Of a stretch of DNA of 64,000 nucleotides, positions 15,988 to 25,225 are shown piece by piece. Source of the DNA: JBBPZK01 sp965219175. GTDB lineage: Bacteria; Actinomycetota; Rubrobacteria; Rubrobacterales; Rubrobacteraceae. The notes under the pieces are model-generated. The model did no database searches. It had not been told where the DNA came from and saw nothing but the letters and a program-made list of their open reading frames with translations. Position numbers and translations under genes: made by a program. Each line of letters starts with the position of its first letter. Positions within the stretch are counted from its first letter, which is position 1. The stretch is from contig CBDCNI010000001.1 of assembly GCA_965219175.1 (NCBI GenBank), positions 2,294,001 to 2,358,000 of the forward strand, written 5' to 3'.

Positions 15988-16873
15988 TCAGGCACCTTCC
16001 GCGAGGTCTTCTTTGCGACGAGCAAGTACCTGCTGGAGCTTGGTGAGCCGCTCGTTCATCTGCCGGATCGCTTCCTTGTTGGCCTTCGCGTCGGCGGCAT
16101 CCTCCTGCAGCCGCACCATGCGGTCTACGAGGTGGTTGATCGTCTCCTGGAGGTTCTGTATGGCAAGCTGCGCTTTCCGCTCCCGCTCGTGTTGATGAGC
16201 TTCCTTCTTGCGCTCGCTCCCCGTGTCGAGCAGCTTGTTGACTCCAATGAACACCCCGGCCCCGATAAGCGCGGCTACACCGATACCCGGCACCATCCCG
16301 AGTCCGAGCCCAGCCGCCGCCAGTCCGGTAGAGATCCCCACCGCGCTCAGACCGCTGATCCCGAGGTAGGAAACGACAAGGATAGGAGTGCCCACCGCCG
16401 ACAGACCCGCTGGCGGCAGACTTCAGGACATCCGCCGCGTGGTCGTCGTCTATGCCGCGCTCACGAACGTAACGTATTTTCTGGGCGGCATCCTTCATCG
16501 CTACGATCTGCTCATCGCTGACTCCCAGGATATTCTGGGCGTCGGCAATGGCGTTTTCTTCTTGCTCAAGCAGCAGGTGATCCGCGACGGCCACCTCCAC
16601 GAGGTTGAGCATAAGAGCGTAGCGCGCGGGTGCGGTGGCGTCGCTGAGAACGTAGAGACCTTCGTGCAAAGCGGGCGGTTCGATAGCATAGGCGTAGAGA
16701 CGCCGACGCGCCTCGTCAGACAGGTCTTCCGCGTCGAGCATCTCGTAGATTAGCTCCAACTCTTCTCGCTGGATCTGCCCGTCATCGTCGGCCATAGCAA
16801 AGAGAGCGCCATAGAAAGCCACGCGCTGCTCATCTGAGAGTTGCTTGATGTCGAAGTGCTCGCTACCACTCAT
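15988..16873 (-). pseudogene. TerB-like protein with C-terminal membrane/coiled-coil part, broken by one extra base
   Basis: The 5' part (16873 to 16409, 155 residues) starts MSGSEHFDIKQLSDEQRVAF and reads ALFAMADDDGQIQREELELIYEML, the acidic helical pattern of TerB-like domains. The 3' part (16395 to 15988) is in another frame: glycine-rich hydrophobic helices (ISTGLAAAGLGLGMVPGIGV) followed by a charged coiled coil. The join works if one G is removed from the GGG at 16408-16406: KSAASG continues as LSAVGTPILVVSYLG, as expected for a roughly 290-residue two-domain membrane-associated protein. So it has either a real frameshift or a sequence error. ATG at 16873 has GGGGAG upstream. It ends 4 bases before its partner's start. 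TerB domains are common in stress and phage-defence settings; no specific role can be assigned. Confidence 0.7.
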
Positions 16874-17038
16874 AAATCCACTCTCCCCAGCGTCCGTATA
16901 GTGTTGCGCACCGCGTATATAAGCCACAAGAATGATCAATTCAGGTTATGAACGGTACACTACTTCTCATCCTTTTGCAACAAGCATCTCAATGACTTCA
17001 GGGGATGTACGTTAGAGATGTTCTGTGTTTACTCTTCC

Positions 17039-17812
17039 TTACCAGCGCATGTTGGAGATCTTCGCGACTAGCGAGGGGTCGCGCATGGCCGCTTCTCCGA
17101 CGAGTACGGCGTCTGCTCCGGCGTCGCGCAGGCGGCGGGCGTCGGCGACGAATTTGACGCCGCTCTCGGCGACGAGGGTCGCGCCGGTGAGAGTTTGGGC
17201 GAGGCGCTCGGTTGTGGCGAGATCCACGGTGAAGTCCTTGAGGTTTCGATTGTTGACGCCGATGATCCGGGCTCCCGCCTCCAGCGCGACCTCCGCTTCC
17301 CGCTCGTCGTGGACTTCGACTAGCGGCGTGAGACCGACCTCGACGGCCAGCGAGATGTAGCGGGCGAGTGTCTTCGTGTCGAAGAGCGTAACTATTAGCA
17401 GGACGGCGTCGGCGACGGTTCCGGCTTCAAGCACCTGCGCCTCGTCCACGGTGAAGTCCTTGCGGATTACGGGCAGGGTGGTGCTCTCGCGGGCGGCGTC
17501 TAGGTCCAGGATCGAACCCCGGAAACGCAGCGGCTCGGTCAAGACCGAGAGGCAGCGGGCTCCTTCTTTTTCGTAACGAGGCCCCCACTCCGCCGGATCC
17601 GCTTCCCGGATGAAACCGGCTGAGGGTGAGGCCCGTTTTATCTCGGAGATGACCGACAGGCCAGGAGCCTGTAGCGCATCGGCGAACGGCCGTTTCTCGA
17701 AGAGGAGGGCCTGCTGGTAGAGGGAATCGAGGTCGGTGCTGCGCCGGAGTTGTTCCGCCCGCTTGCGCGAGGCCGCCGCCAGCTCGTCCAGCACGTTCGT
17801 CTGCTCTCTCAC
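17039..17812 (-). CDS. trpC: Indole-3-glycerol phosphate synthase
   Basis: Closes the indole ring in tryptophan synthesis. The 257-residue barrel has ISEIKRASPSAG with the catalytic lysine, LPVIRKDFTVDEAQV, GVNNRNLKDF and ESGV in the expected order. The GTG start overlaps trpD's stop in a GTGA. After its stop comes a relatively AT-rich 165-base gap leading into the TerB-like cassette. Confidence 0.96.
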   Translation of the reverse strand: MREQTNVLDELAAASRKRAEQLRRSTDLDSLYQQALLFEKRPFADALQAPGLSVISEIKRASPSAGFIREADPAEWGPRYEKEGARCLSVLTEPLRFRGSILDLDAARESTTLPVIRKDFTVDEAQVLEAGTVADAVLLIVTLFDTKTLARYISLAVEVGLTPLVEVHDEREAEVALEAGARIIGVNNRNLKDFTVDLATTERLAQTLTGATLVAESGVKFVADARRLRDAGADAVLVGEAAMRDPSLVAKISNMRW

Positions 17813-18843
17813 GCCACGCTCCCGAGACCCGCGAGCCTCCGCGTAACGGCGATGAAGCCCTCCAGGGAATTGCGGGCTGCTCCGGAGTGGATCGACTCTT
17901 CCGCGAGCCGGACGCCTTCTTCTAGGGTGGTGGAGATCCCGGAGACGTAGATGGCGGCCCCGGCGTTCATGAGCGTCACGTCGCGGGCTGCTCCTCGCTC
18001 CTCGCCGGAGAAAACGTCCCGCAAGATACGGGCGTTCAAGTGGGCGTCGCCGCCGAGTAGACCATCGGGGCTGTGCAGGGCAAGGCCGAAGTCTTCCGGC
18101 GAGAGTTTGTAGTCCTTTATCTTTCCATCAGATACTTCCGAGACGATGGTAGGTCCGGTCGTGGTGATCTCATCCATCCCGTCCGTCCCGTGGACGACGA
18201 GAGCCTTCTCGGCCCCGAGTTCGGCGAGCGCTTCGGCGACGGGCCGCACGTAGTCCCCGTCGAAGACCCCGACGACCTGACGTTTCGCCCCGGCCGGGTT
18301 TGTGAGCGGACCGAGGAGGTTGAAGACGGTCCGGAACGGAAGCTCCGCGCGCACCGGGGCGACGAACCTCATCGCCGGGTGGTGGGTGCGGGCGAACATG
18401 AAGCCGACGCCGACCTCGGCGATGCACTTTCCGACTTGATCCGGTTCCAGCTCAATCCCGGCTCCCAGGGCTTCGAGCACGTCGGCCGAACCGGCCCGGC
18501 TGGTGGCGGCCCGGTTGCCGTGTTTGGCGATCTTGACCCCGGCCCCACGCGCCACAAAGGCGGCGGCGGTCGAGATGTTGATCGTACCCTTCGAGTCTCC
18601 CCCGGTGCCGCAGGTATCGACCACATCCTCGGGAGCTTCGACGGTCGCCGCGAACCGGCGCATCGCGCGGGCGAAGCCGACGATCTCCCCGACCGACTCT
18701 CCCCGCAGCCGGAGCGCCGTCAAAAGGGCGGCCGTCGCAGCCGGGGCGGCGGTACCGGACATGATCTCCTCCAGCGCCCGCTCCGCCTCGCCATCGGAGA
18801 GAATCCCCCCGGCCGAGACCTTCCTGAGCGTCTCCCGCAGCAC
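17809..18843 (-). CDS. trpD: Anthranilate phosphoribosyltransferase
   Basis: Transfers phosphoribose from PRPP to anthranilate. The 344-residue protein has VDTCGTGGDSKGTINIST (PRPP-binding glycine loop) and KHGNRAATSRAGSADVLEALG, the anthranilate site, with a metal-binding EKALVVHG-TDGMDE region. GTG start, 3 bases after the trpG stop. Central member of the trpG-D-C run. Confidence 0.97.
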   Translation of the reverse strand: MLRETLRKVSAGGILSDGEAERALEEIMSGTAAPAATAALLTALRLRGESVGEIVGFARAMRRFAATVEAPEDVVDTCGTGGDSKGTINISTAAAFVARGAGVKIAKHGNRAATSRAGSADVLEALGAGIELEPDQVGKCIAEVGVGFMFARTHHPAMRFVAPVRAELPFRTVFNLLGPLTNPAGAKRQVVGVFDGDYVRPVAEALAELGAEKALVVHGTDGMDEITTTGPTIVSEVSDGKIKDYKLSPEDFGLALHSPDGLLGGDAHLNARILRDVFSGEERGAARDVTLMNAGAAIYVSGISTTLEEGVRLAEESIHSGAARNSLEGFIAVTRRLAGLGSVA

Positions 18844-18846
18844 GCC

Positions 18847-19410
18847 CTACAGCTCCAAAAAGTTCTTGAGAAGCTGCTTGCCGGACCCGGTAAGGACGCT
18901 CTCGGGATGGAACTGGACGCCCTCGACGCTCCGTTCCCGGTGCCGGACGCCCATGATGACGCCGTCTTCGGTCCTCGCGGTGACTTCCAGGGCTTCCGGG
19001 ACTGAGTCAGGGTCTATGACGAGCGAGTGGTAGCGGGTGGCAATAAAGCCCTGTTCGAGACCGGCGAAGACGCCTTCCCCGTCGTGGAGGATGCGGGCCG
19101 TCTTTCCGTGGACCGGCTCGCCACGCACAACCTCCGCCCCGAAAGCCTGTCCGATAGACTGGTGTCCGAGGCAGACCCCGAGGATCGGGACCTCTTCGGG
19201 GGATCTTTCTATAAGTTCGACCGAGATCCCAGCCTCGTTGGGGGTGCAGGGACCCGGTGAGATCACTATCCTGTCGGGATGGAGTTCCGAGACATCTTCG
19301 GGTGTGATCTCGTCGTTGCGCCGGACGATGACCTCGGCCCCGAGTTCGCCGAGGTACTGGACCAGGTTGAACGTGAAAGAGTCGTAGTTGTCTATAACGA
19401 GAACCCGCAT
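18847..19410 (-). CDS. trpG: Anthranilate/aminodeoxychorismate synthase glutamine amidotransferase subunit
   Basis: Supplies ammonia from glutamine to TrpE (or PabB). The 187-residue class-I amidotransferase has its triad at C80 (GVCLGHQ), H168 and E170 (VQFHPES) and begins VLVIDNYDSFTFNLVQYLGE, the TrpG/PabA signature. It leads the trpG-D-C-...-F-B-A-acc operon, while trpE lies about 16 kb away; because many bacteria share one subunit between tryptophan and folate, it may serve both. The 51-base gap to the divergent ornithine-cyclodeaminase-family gene leaves little room for a leader or attenuator. Confidence 0.94.
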   Translation of the reverse strand: MRVLVIDNYDSFTFNLVQYLGELGAEVIVRRNDEITPEDVSELHPDRIVISPGPCTPNEAGISVELIERSPEEVPILGVCLGHQSIGQAFGAEVVRGEPVHGKTARILHDGEGVFAGLEQGFIATRYHSLVIDPDSVPEALEVTARTEDGVIMGVRHRERSVEGVQFHPESVLTGSGKQLLKNFLEL

Positions 19411-19461
19411 GAGTAGAGAGATTCTAACAAGCGCGACGATAATCCACAGAGAGGAGAAATC

Positions 19462-20418
19462 ATGACCCTAATCCTGAACGAACGAGAGGTGGAAGAACTG
19501 CTCGATATGTCCTCCACCCTCGACGCGGTAGAAGAGATACTACGCCAGCAAGCCGAGGGACGGGCCACCAACCGCGCCCGCCGCCGGGTCTCACTGCCGA
19601 CCGGCGGCCTGAACGTCATGTTCGCCGGAGCCCCGGAAATAGGAGCTTTGGGCTTGAAGGCTTATACGATCTCGCGCACCGGAGCACGTTTTTTCACCAT
19701 GCTCTTCGACCCCGAGAGCGGGGAGCTTCTCTCCATCCTCCGCTCGGATAAACTCGGCCAACTCCGCACGGGCGCGGCAAGCGGTATTGCGACGAAGTAC
19801 CTGGCGCGCGAGGATGCTTCAACGCTCGGCATCTACGGCTCTGGATGGCAGGCCGAGAGCCAGCTAGAGGCGATAGCGGAGGTCATGGGAGATCGGCTGG
19901 AGCGGGTCATAGTCCACAGCCGAAACGAGGAGCCCCGCAAGGAGTTCGCGGACAAGATGGGCGAGCGGCTCGGGATGGAGGTCGAGACGACCGCCGCCCC
20001 CGAGGAGCCGGCCGCCCAGGACGTTGTGGTGACCGCGACCTCCTCGAAAGAGCCGGTGCTCTTCGGCGAGTGGATCCAGCCTGGGGCGCACGTAAACGTC
20101 GCGGGATCCAACGCCATGTTCAAGAGCGAGATCGACCGCGACGTGATCCGCCACTCCAGCTTCGTCTGCGTGGACTCCCGCGAAGAACTCGGCCTGGAAG
20201 CCGGAGACTTGATGCTGCCTCTCGAAACAGGCGTCATCCTTCCAGAATCCGTCTACGAGTTGGGGCAGGTAGTCGCCGGCCAGGTACGGGGTCGTCGCGG
20301 ACCGGAGGACATAACCGTCTTCGCCAGCCAGGGCCTCGCCCTCGAAGACATGGCCGCCGCCCGGCTAGTCTACGACCGGGCCATAGAGCAGGACGTCGGT
20401 CGCGAGATAGAAGTTTAG
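19462..20418 (+). CDS. Ornithine cyclodeaminase/mu-crystallin family protein
   Basis: A 318-residue NAD(P)-binding protein of the family that includes ornithine cyclodeaminase, alanine dehydrogenase (archaeal) and ketimine reductase. Seen: RRRVSLPTGGLNVMFA at the substrate lid, GLKAYTIS with the conserved lysine, DKLGQLRTGAASGIATKYLAR, then a Rossmann segment LGIYGSGWQAESQLEAI. The substrate cannot be assigned because several activities share these motifs. ATG with AGAGGAGAA upstream. Divergent from trpG. Confidence 0.88.
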   Translation: MTLILNEREVEELLDMSSTLDAVEEILRQQAEGRATNRARRRVSLPTGGLNVMFAGAPEIGALGLKAYTISRTGARFFTMLFDPESGELLSILRSDKLGQLRTGAASGIATKYLAREDASTLGIYGSGWQAESQLEAIAEVMGDRLERVIVHSRNEEPRKEFADKMGERLGMEVETTAAPEEPAAQDVVVTATSSKEPVLFGEWIQPGAHVNVAGSNAMFKSEIDRDVIRHSSFVCVDSREELGLEAGDLMLPLETGVILPESVYELGQVVAGQVRGRRGPEDITVFASQGLALEDMAAARLVYDRAIEQDVGREIEV

Positions 20419-20455
20419 CTCCGGCTCACAGCGTTTTAGAGAGGGAGTTCATTCG

Positions 20456-21625
20456 GTGGAGGGAGTAATCCCAGCAAGGTCCGCGAGGATGGCCCGGCTG
20501 GCGGTGTTGGCGATCTTCTTCCTGAACGGCGTCGGGATCGCGACCTGGGTGGTGCGCATCCCGGCGGTGAAGGAGAGGCTCTCCCTGAGCGCGGGGCTGC
20601 TCGGCCTCGCGTTGCTCGCGGTCGCGGTTGGGGCGCTGGCGTCGATGGTCTTTACGGGGTCGCTCATCTCCCGGCTCGGGAGCCGTCCCGTGGTCGGGGC
20701 TACGGCGCTCCTCTTTGCATTTGCGCTCGTGCCGCCCTCCCTGTCGCCGAACCTGCCGCTGCTGGCGCTCTCGCTAATGCTGTTAGGGGCGGCGAACGGG
20801 GCGCTGGATGTCTCGATGAACGCCCAGGCGGTAGCGATAGAAAAAGAGTACGGCAAGCCGATCATGTCCTCCTTCCACGCGGCTTTCAGTGTCGGGGGGC
20901 TGGCGGGGGCGGTCGGAGGCGGGCTGGTCGCGTCTCACGGGGTCGGAGTGACGCCTCATTTCCTCGGCGTCGCGGTCACGATAGCGCTCGGGGTCATCGT
21001 GGCCCGCCGGACGATGTTGCCGGCGGAGGTGGACGCGGGCGGTAGCGATGGCGGGCCGGCTTTTGCCAGGCCGACGCGGGCGTTGTTGGGGCTCGGGATG
21101 ATCTCCTTTTGCGCCCTGCTCGGCGAAGGGGCGGTGGGAGACTGGAGCGCGGTCTATCTAAAGAGTTCTCTCGGGACCGGCCCAGGCTTCGCGGCAACCG
21201 GTTACGCGGCGTTCTCCCTGATGATGGTGGCCGGTAGAATTACCGGAGACCGGCTCACCGGGTATTTTGGACCGGCCCGACTCGTCCGACTCGGAGGGGC
21301 GGTCGCGGCGGTCGGACTCGGTCTCTCGCTGACGGTCGGGCATCCACTCGTGGCGCTGGCCGGATTTGCCTCGGCCGGCGCGGGGTTCTCCATAGTCTTC
21401 CCGCTCGCCCTGAGCGCCGCCGGTCGCACCAAAGGGACGGCTCCCGGTCCCGCCCTCGCCGCCGTCTCGACCCTCGGTTATACGGGCTTCCTCGCAGGGC
21501 CACCCATCATAGGATTCCTCGCCCAGCTCTTAGATCTCGGCGCGGCCCTCTACGTCGTCGTGCTACTGAGCGCCGCCATCGTGCCGCTCGCAGGCGCGGT
21601 CGGACGCGGATACAAGAGCCCATGA
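20456..21625 (+). CDS. Major facilitator superfamily transporter
   Basis: A 389-residue inner membrane carrier with about 12 hydrophobic helices. Seen: the cytoplasmic loop pattern GSLISRLGSRPVVG after helix 2, and LGAANGALDVSMNAQAV in helix 4-5, a pattern shared with the YbjJ/FucP-like branch. In that branch substrates are sugars or small organic acids; the substrate here is unknown. GTG start with GAGGGAG about 9 bases upstream. It follows the cyclodeaminase-family gene by 37 bases and overlaps the next small gene in an ATGA, so the three are probably one transcript. Confidence 0.88.
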   Translation: MEGVIPARSARMARLAVLAIFFLNGVGIATWVVRIPAVKERLSLSAGLLGLALLAVAVGALASMVFTGSLISRLGSRPVVGATALLFAFALVPPSLSPNLPLLALSLMLLGAANGALDVSMNAQAVAIEKEYGKPIMSSFHAAFSVGGLAGAVGGGLVASHGVGVTPHFLGVAVTIALGVIVARRTMLPAEVDAGGSDGGPAFARPTRALLGLGMISFCALLGEGAVGDWSAVYLKSSLGTGPGFAATGYAAFSLMMVAGRITGDRLTGYFGPARLVRLGGAVAAVGLGLSLTVGHPLVALAGFASAGAGFSIVFPLALSAAGRTKGTAPGPALAAVSTLGYTGFLAGPPIIGFLAQLLDLGAALYVVVLLSAAIVPLAGAVGRGYKSP

Positions 21626-21828
21626 TCGGCGAGATACCAGCCTCCGTGGAAGCCCAGGTCTTCGTAGCCGCCGTCCTGAGTTGGATAGACCTAAACCTCT
21701 ACGAGACCTCGCGTGACCCCAGGACGCCTCCGGGCGACGCCGTCCTACTCAACCTCTGGCTCGGACTCGTAACAGTCGCCGTCGTCGTGCTCTGGTTCGG
21801 CGCCGCGTTGCGGCTCCTCTACCATTAG
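21622..21828 (+). CDS. Small single-span membrane protein, 68 residues
   Basis: Unrecognised. The N-terminal 45 residues are mixed (AAVLSWIDLNLYETSRDPRTPPGD), followed by one clear transmembrane segment, LWLGLVTVAVVVLWFGAALRLLY, ending at the C-terminus. The ATG overlaps the MFS stop as ATGA, which suggests translational coupling, and there is no independent ribosome binding site. It may be a small partner of the transporter; that is inference from position only. Confidence 0.5.
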   Translation: MIGEIPASVEAQVFVAAVLSWIDLNLYETSRDPRTPPGDAVLLNLWLGLVTVAVVVLWFGAALRLLYH

Positions 21829-21920
21829 CGTGAGCCGGGTACGATGGAGAACGAGTAATTATTCTACAATCACGGCTCGCGTTGGTGGGCCGTGCTGTTA
21901 TCGAGAAGGAGGCAGTGACC

Positions 21921-24350
21921 TTGACGGAGATCTTCGAAGAGACGCCGGAAACAGGCGGAGACTACGAGCCGATAGGCGAAGCGGAGTTGGCGGACCATGG
22001 CGATAGAACCATCCGCCTCAAGTCCGGCACGACGACGGTGGAGATCACCGCGCTAGCCCCCGACCTCTTCCGGGTCGGAGCTTTCCCGAACGGCCGAACT
22101 CCACGCTACACCACCGAAGCCATAGCCAAGGAAGACTGGAGCCCGGTCGAAGTCTCGATGGAGGAATCCAACGGAGGAGTCGAACTCTCCACGACCTCCG
22201 CCACCGCCCACGTCTCCCTCGACCCGCTACGCGTGAGCTTCACCGACGGCTCCGGGCGCACCTTCGCGGCGGACGACGAAGAACTCGGGATGGGTTTCGT
22301 CCGCCAGCCAGGCTCGGACGTGTTCTCAGCACCACTGGGAGACGCGGTGCGCCTTTACAAGAAGCGTGGTGAAGGCGAGCGGTACTTCGGGTGTGGAGAG
22401 CGGACCAGCGGGCTCGACAAGACCGGATCCTACCAGGTCTTCTGGAACGTGGACCCACCCATGGGCCACACCGCCTCCTACCACAACCTCTACACTTCGG
22501 TGCCGTTCACGCTCTCTCTAACGGACGGCAAGGCTCACGGCTTCTTCTTCGACAATACCCACCGCGTCGAGATCGACCTCGCAAAAGAAGACCGGGACCG
22601 CGCTTACTACGGGGCCGAGGGCGGGGACATCGTCTACTACGTGTTCTGCGGGCCGACCCCGAAAGAGGTACTCGACCGCTATACAGAGCTTACCGGCCGC
22701 ACCCCAATGCCGCCCAAGTGGTCTCTCGGCAATCAGCAGTGCCGCTGGAGCTACGAGACAGAGGAAGAGGTCAGGGATATTGCCCGGCAGTTCCGGGAGC
22801 GGGACATCCCGTGCGATGTGATCTTCCTGGACATCGACTACATGGACGGATACCGGGTCTTCACCTGGAACAAGGACCGCTTCCCCGATCCAGAAAAGCT
22901 AATCTCCGACCTGCGCGAACAGGGCTTCCGGGTCGTCACCATAGTAGACCCCGGTGTGAAGACGGACGAGGGCTACCCGGTCTACGTCGAAGGCCGGGAG
23001 CGCGACCTCTACTGCAAGACATCCGAAGGCGAAGAGTTCCACAACGTCGTCTGGCCGGGTATGTGCGCCTTCCCGGACTTCACGAACCCCGAGACGCGAG
23101 AGTGGTGGGGCGCGAACCATGAGGGGCTTCTGGACTCCGGAGTTTCGGGGATCTGGTGCGACATGAACGAGCCCTCGCTCTTCGTCCCCCAGCAGTCCAC
23201 GATGCCTGGAGACATCGTCCATCCCGGCGGGGGCGATACGAAGCTGCACGCCCAGATCCACAACACCTACGGCTCCTTGATGGCTCGCTCCGTCCGCGAA
23301 GGACTCCTGAAGCTCCGGCCCGAAGAACGCCCGTTCGTCATCACCCGCGCCGGATACGCCGGCCTCCAGCGTCACGCCCTGCAATGGACCGGGGACAACT
23401 CCTCCTGGTGGGAGCACCTGTGGATGAGCATGCCACAACTCCAAAACCTCGGCCTCTCCGGCATCGCCTGGGCCGGGGTGGACATCGGCGGGTTCTTCGA
23501 CGACTGTGACGGCGAGCTTCTGGCCCGCTTTACCGAGTTCGGCATCTTCCAACCCTTTTGCCGCAACCACAGCGCGAAGGGAACCGTCAGCCAGGAGCCG
23601 TGGGCCTTCGGGGAGCCCTACGAAACCGTTTGCCGGGAGATGATAAAGCTGCGGATGCGCCTCGTCCCGTACATCTACACTTTATTCGAGGAGTGTCACC
23701 GGAACGGGGCGCCGATCCTACGTCCCCTACTCTACGAGTACCCGGAGGACGAGACGACCTACACCGCCGACGACGAGTTCCTGCTCGGGAACGGGTTGCT
23801 CGTTGCCCCGATCACACGTCCCGGCATCGAACACCGCCACGTCTACCTGCCCGAAGGGACCTGGTTCCACTTTTGGAGCGGCGAACGCTTCGACGGACCG
23901 GCCCACGTCCTCGCCCACGCGCCGCTCGGCGAGCCGCCACTCTACATAAAGGCAAACACCGCTGTCCCGATGGGACCGGACATAAACCACACCGGCGAAC
24001 ATCCGACGGAACCGCTGACGCTGCTGGTCCATCCGGCAGAAGGTGCGGGTCTCTCGGCTTTGTACGAAGACGCCGGGAACGGCTTCGGCTACGAGAACGG
24101 CGAGTATGCCAGGAGAGACGTAGCCTGCGAGATGGAAGACGGCCGGATCACGATCCACATCGGAGAGCTCGAAGGCGCCTTCGAGCCCGAACGCCAAGAG
24201 GTCTTGCTGGAACTCCGGGGAGTGGAAGACCCGCAAAGCGTAACCGTGGACGACCAGGAAGCAGATTTCCAACGGATGGAAGACGGCCGGGGCGTCATCG
24301 TCTCGCTCTCAGAGGTTACCAACGCAACGACGGTTGAGGTGAGGACCTGA
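21921..24350 (+). CDS. Glycoside hydrolase family 31 alpha-glucosidase
   Basis: Cytosolic hydrolase (no signal peptide) releasing alpha-linked glucose or xylose from oligosaccharides. The 809-residue protein has an N-terminal beta-sandwich, then the GH31 barrel with the nucleophile D414 in GIWCDMNEPSLF and the acid/base D492 in WTGDNSSWWEHL, then the usual C-terminal beta domains. It resembles GH31 alpha-glucosidases more than alpha-xylosidases (PMPPKWSLGNQQCRWSY), but specificity is not certain. Start: AAGGAGG at 21906-21912 sits 8 bases before TTG 21921 and only 2 before GTG 21915, so TTG is preferred over these and over the longer TTG at 21882. The next gene begins at or inside its stop. 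Confidence 0.93.
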   Translation: MTEIFEETPETGGDYEPIGEAELADHGDRTIRLKSGTTTVEITALAPDLFRVGAFPNGRTPRYTTEAIAKEDWSPVEVSMEESNGGVELSTTSATAHVSLDPLRVSFTDGSGRTFAADDEELGMGFVRQPGSDVFSAPLGDAVRLYKKRGEGERYFGCGERTSGLDKTGSYQVFWNVDPPMGHTASYHNLYTSVPFTLSLTDGKAHGFFFDNTHRVEIDLAKEDRDRAYYGAEGGDIVYYVFCGPTPKEVLDRYTELTGRTPMPPKWSLGNQQCRWSYETEEEVRDIARQFRERDIPCDVIFLDIDYMDGYRVFTWNKDRFPDPEKLISDLREQGFRVVTIVDPGVKTDEGYPVYVEGRERDLYCKTSEGEEFHNVVWPGMCAFPDFTNPETREWWGANHEGLLDSGVSGIWCDMNEPSLFVPQQSTMPGDIVHPGGGDTKLHAQIHNTYGSLMARSVREGLLKLRPEERPFVITRAGYAGLQRHALQWTGDNSSWWEHLWMSMPQLQNLGLSGIAWAGVDIGGFFDDCDGELLARFTEFGIFQPFCRNHSAKGTVSQEPWAFGEPYETVCREMIKLRMRLVPYIYTLFEECHRNGAPILRPLLYEYPEDETTYTADDEFLLGNGLLVAPITRPGIEHRHVYLPEGTWFHFWSGERFDGPAHVLAHAPLGEPPLYIKANTAVPMGPDINHTGEHPTEPLTLLVHPAEGAGLSALYEDAGNGFGYENGEYARRDVACEMEDGRITIHIGELEGAFEPERQEVLLELRGVEDPQSVTVDDQEADFQRMEDGRGVIVSLSEVTNATTVEVRT

Positions 24351-25219
24351 GGGGAAAACTGGGGGTCGCCCTCGCGGTGGCGATAGCCGGAGCCGGGTAC
24401 GCGGGGGTCTCCCTCATCGTCGCTTCCCGCCTGAGCGCTCCTCACTACAAGAAGCCGGGGCGCACACCCTCGGACTTCGGGTTGGACTTCCAGGAAGCCC
24501 GACTCAAAACAGAGGACGGCGTGGAACTCGCCGCCTGGTGGGTTCCCTCGGAGGCTTCGCGGGCGGTGGTGCTGGTTCACGGGCAGGCGAGCAGCAAGGC
24601 GGAGCGGCACGTCATCGAGACGGCCCGCGTCTACGCTTCTGCCGGCTACGGCGTGCTGATGATCGACCTTCGGGGTCACGGGGAGTCCGGCCGGGCGCGG
24701 CGAACCCTCGGTCTCCGGGAGGTATTGGACGTGGAGGCGGCGCTCGGCTGGCTGCTCGAGCGAGGCTTCGACCCGAACCGGATAGTTCTACACGGATGGT
24801 CGGCCGGGGCGGCGACGGTGCTGCGGGCCGCACCCGGAACCGGTGTTGCGGCGGTCGTCGAAGAGTCCGGCTACGCGGACCTTCCACCGCTTCTAAGCGC
24901 CCAACTCCCCGAGCAGAGCGGCCTCCCGGCGTTTTTCAACCCCGGCGTCATGCTCGCATCGAAGTTCTTTCTGGGCGCCGACCCGTGGGCGCTGCGTCCC
25001 GAGCTAGAAGCGCGGGAACTCTACGAGAGGGGCACGCCGCTCTTCATCATCCACTCTGCGGACGATCAGGTAGTACCGCTCGAACACGCCCGCAAGTTGC
25101 TCCTGGCACATCCCGAAGCACGGTTCTGGAAGCTGAGACGGTACGCCCACGTCAAGGCTTACGCGCACCCGGAATATCGGGAGCGGCTCTTGAGCTTCCT
25201 CGAAGAAGCGGTCGTCTGA
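24347..25219 (+). CDS. Membrane-anchored alpha/beta hydrolase
   Basis: An alpha/beta-fold hydrolase of about 290 residues. Seen: VVLVHGQASSKAE (oxyanion HG), the nucleophile elbow GWSAGAA, the acid region SADDQVVPLEHA, and a late histidine in RYAHVKAYAHPEY. The N-terminus is a hydrophobic anchor (VALAVAIAGAGYAGVSLIVAS). The first standard start, GTG 24377, would cut into this anchor; CTG at 24347, overlapping the preceding TGA as CTGA and preceded by GAGGTGAGGA, gives a positively charged start (RGKLG) and a proper signal-anchor, so a CTG start is proposed. The substrate is unknown. Co-directional with the GH31 gene. Confidence 0.8.
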   Translation: MRGKLGVALAVAIAGAGYAGVSLIVASRLSAPHYKKPGRTPSDFGLDFQEARLKTEDGVELAAWWVPSEASRAVVLVHGQASSKAERHVIETARVYASAGYGVLMIDLRGHGESGRARRTLGLREVLDVEAALGWLLERGFDPNRIVLHGWSAGAATVLRAAPGTGVAAVVEESGYADLPPLLSAQLPEQSGLPAFFNPGVMLASKFFLGADPWALRPELEARELYERGTPLFIIHSADDQVVPLEHARKLLLAHPEARFWKLRRYAHVKAYAHPEYRERLLSFLEEAVV

Positions 25220-25225
25220 GGGATG

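Noticed and set aside
15713..16405. Continuous reading of the TerB-like frame to 15713 (408-residue ORF)
   Set aside because: After 16406 the sequence is arginine/glycine-rich noise over two genes that read well in other frames; it is the out-of-frame tail after an extra base.
14420..16947. TTCAGGTT at 14420-14427 and 16940-16947 as attachment or duplication sites of the cassette
   Set aside because: Only 8 bases, not at exact edges, and no integrase or transposase is inside; could be chance.
19411..19461. trp leader peptide, T-box or attenuator before trpG
   Set aside because: The gap is only 51 bases, with no tryptophan codons in a short ORF and no alternative hairpins.
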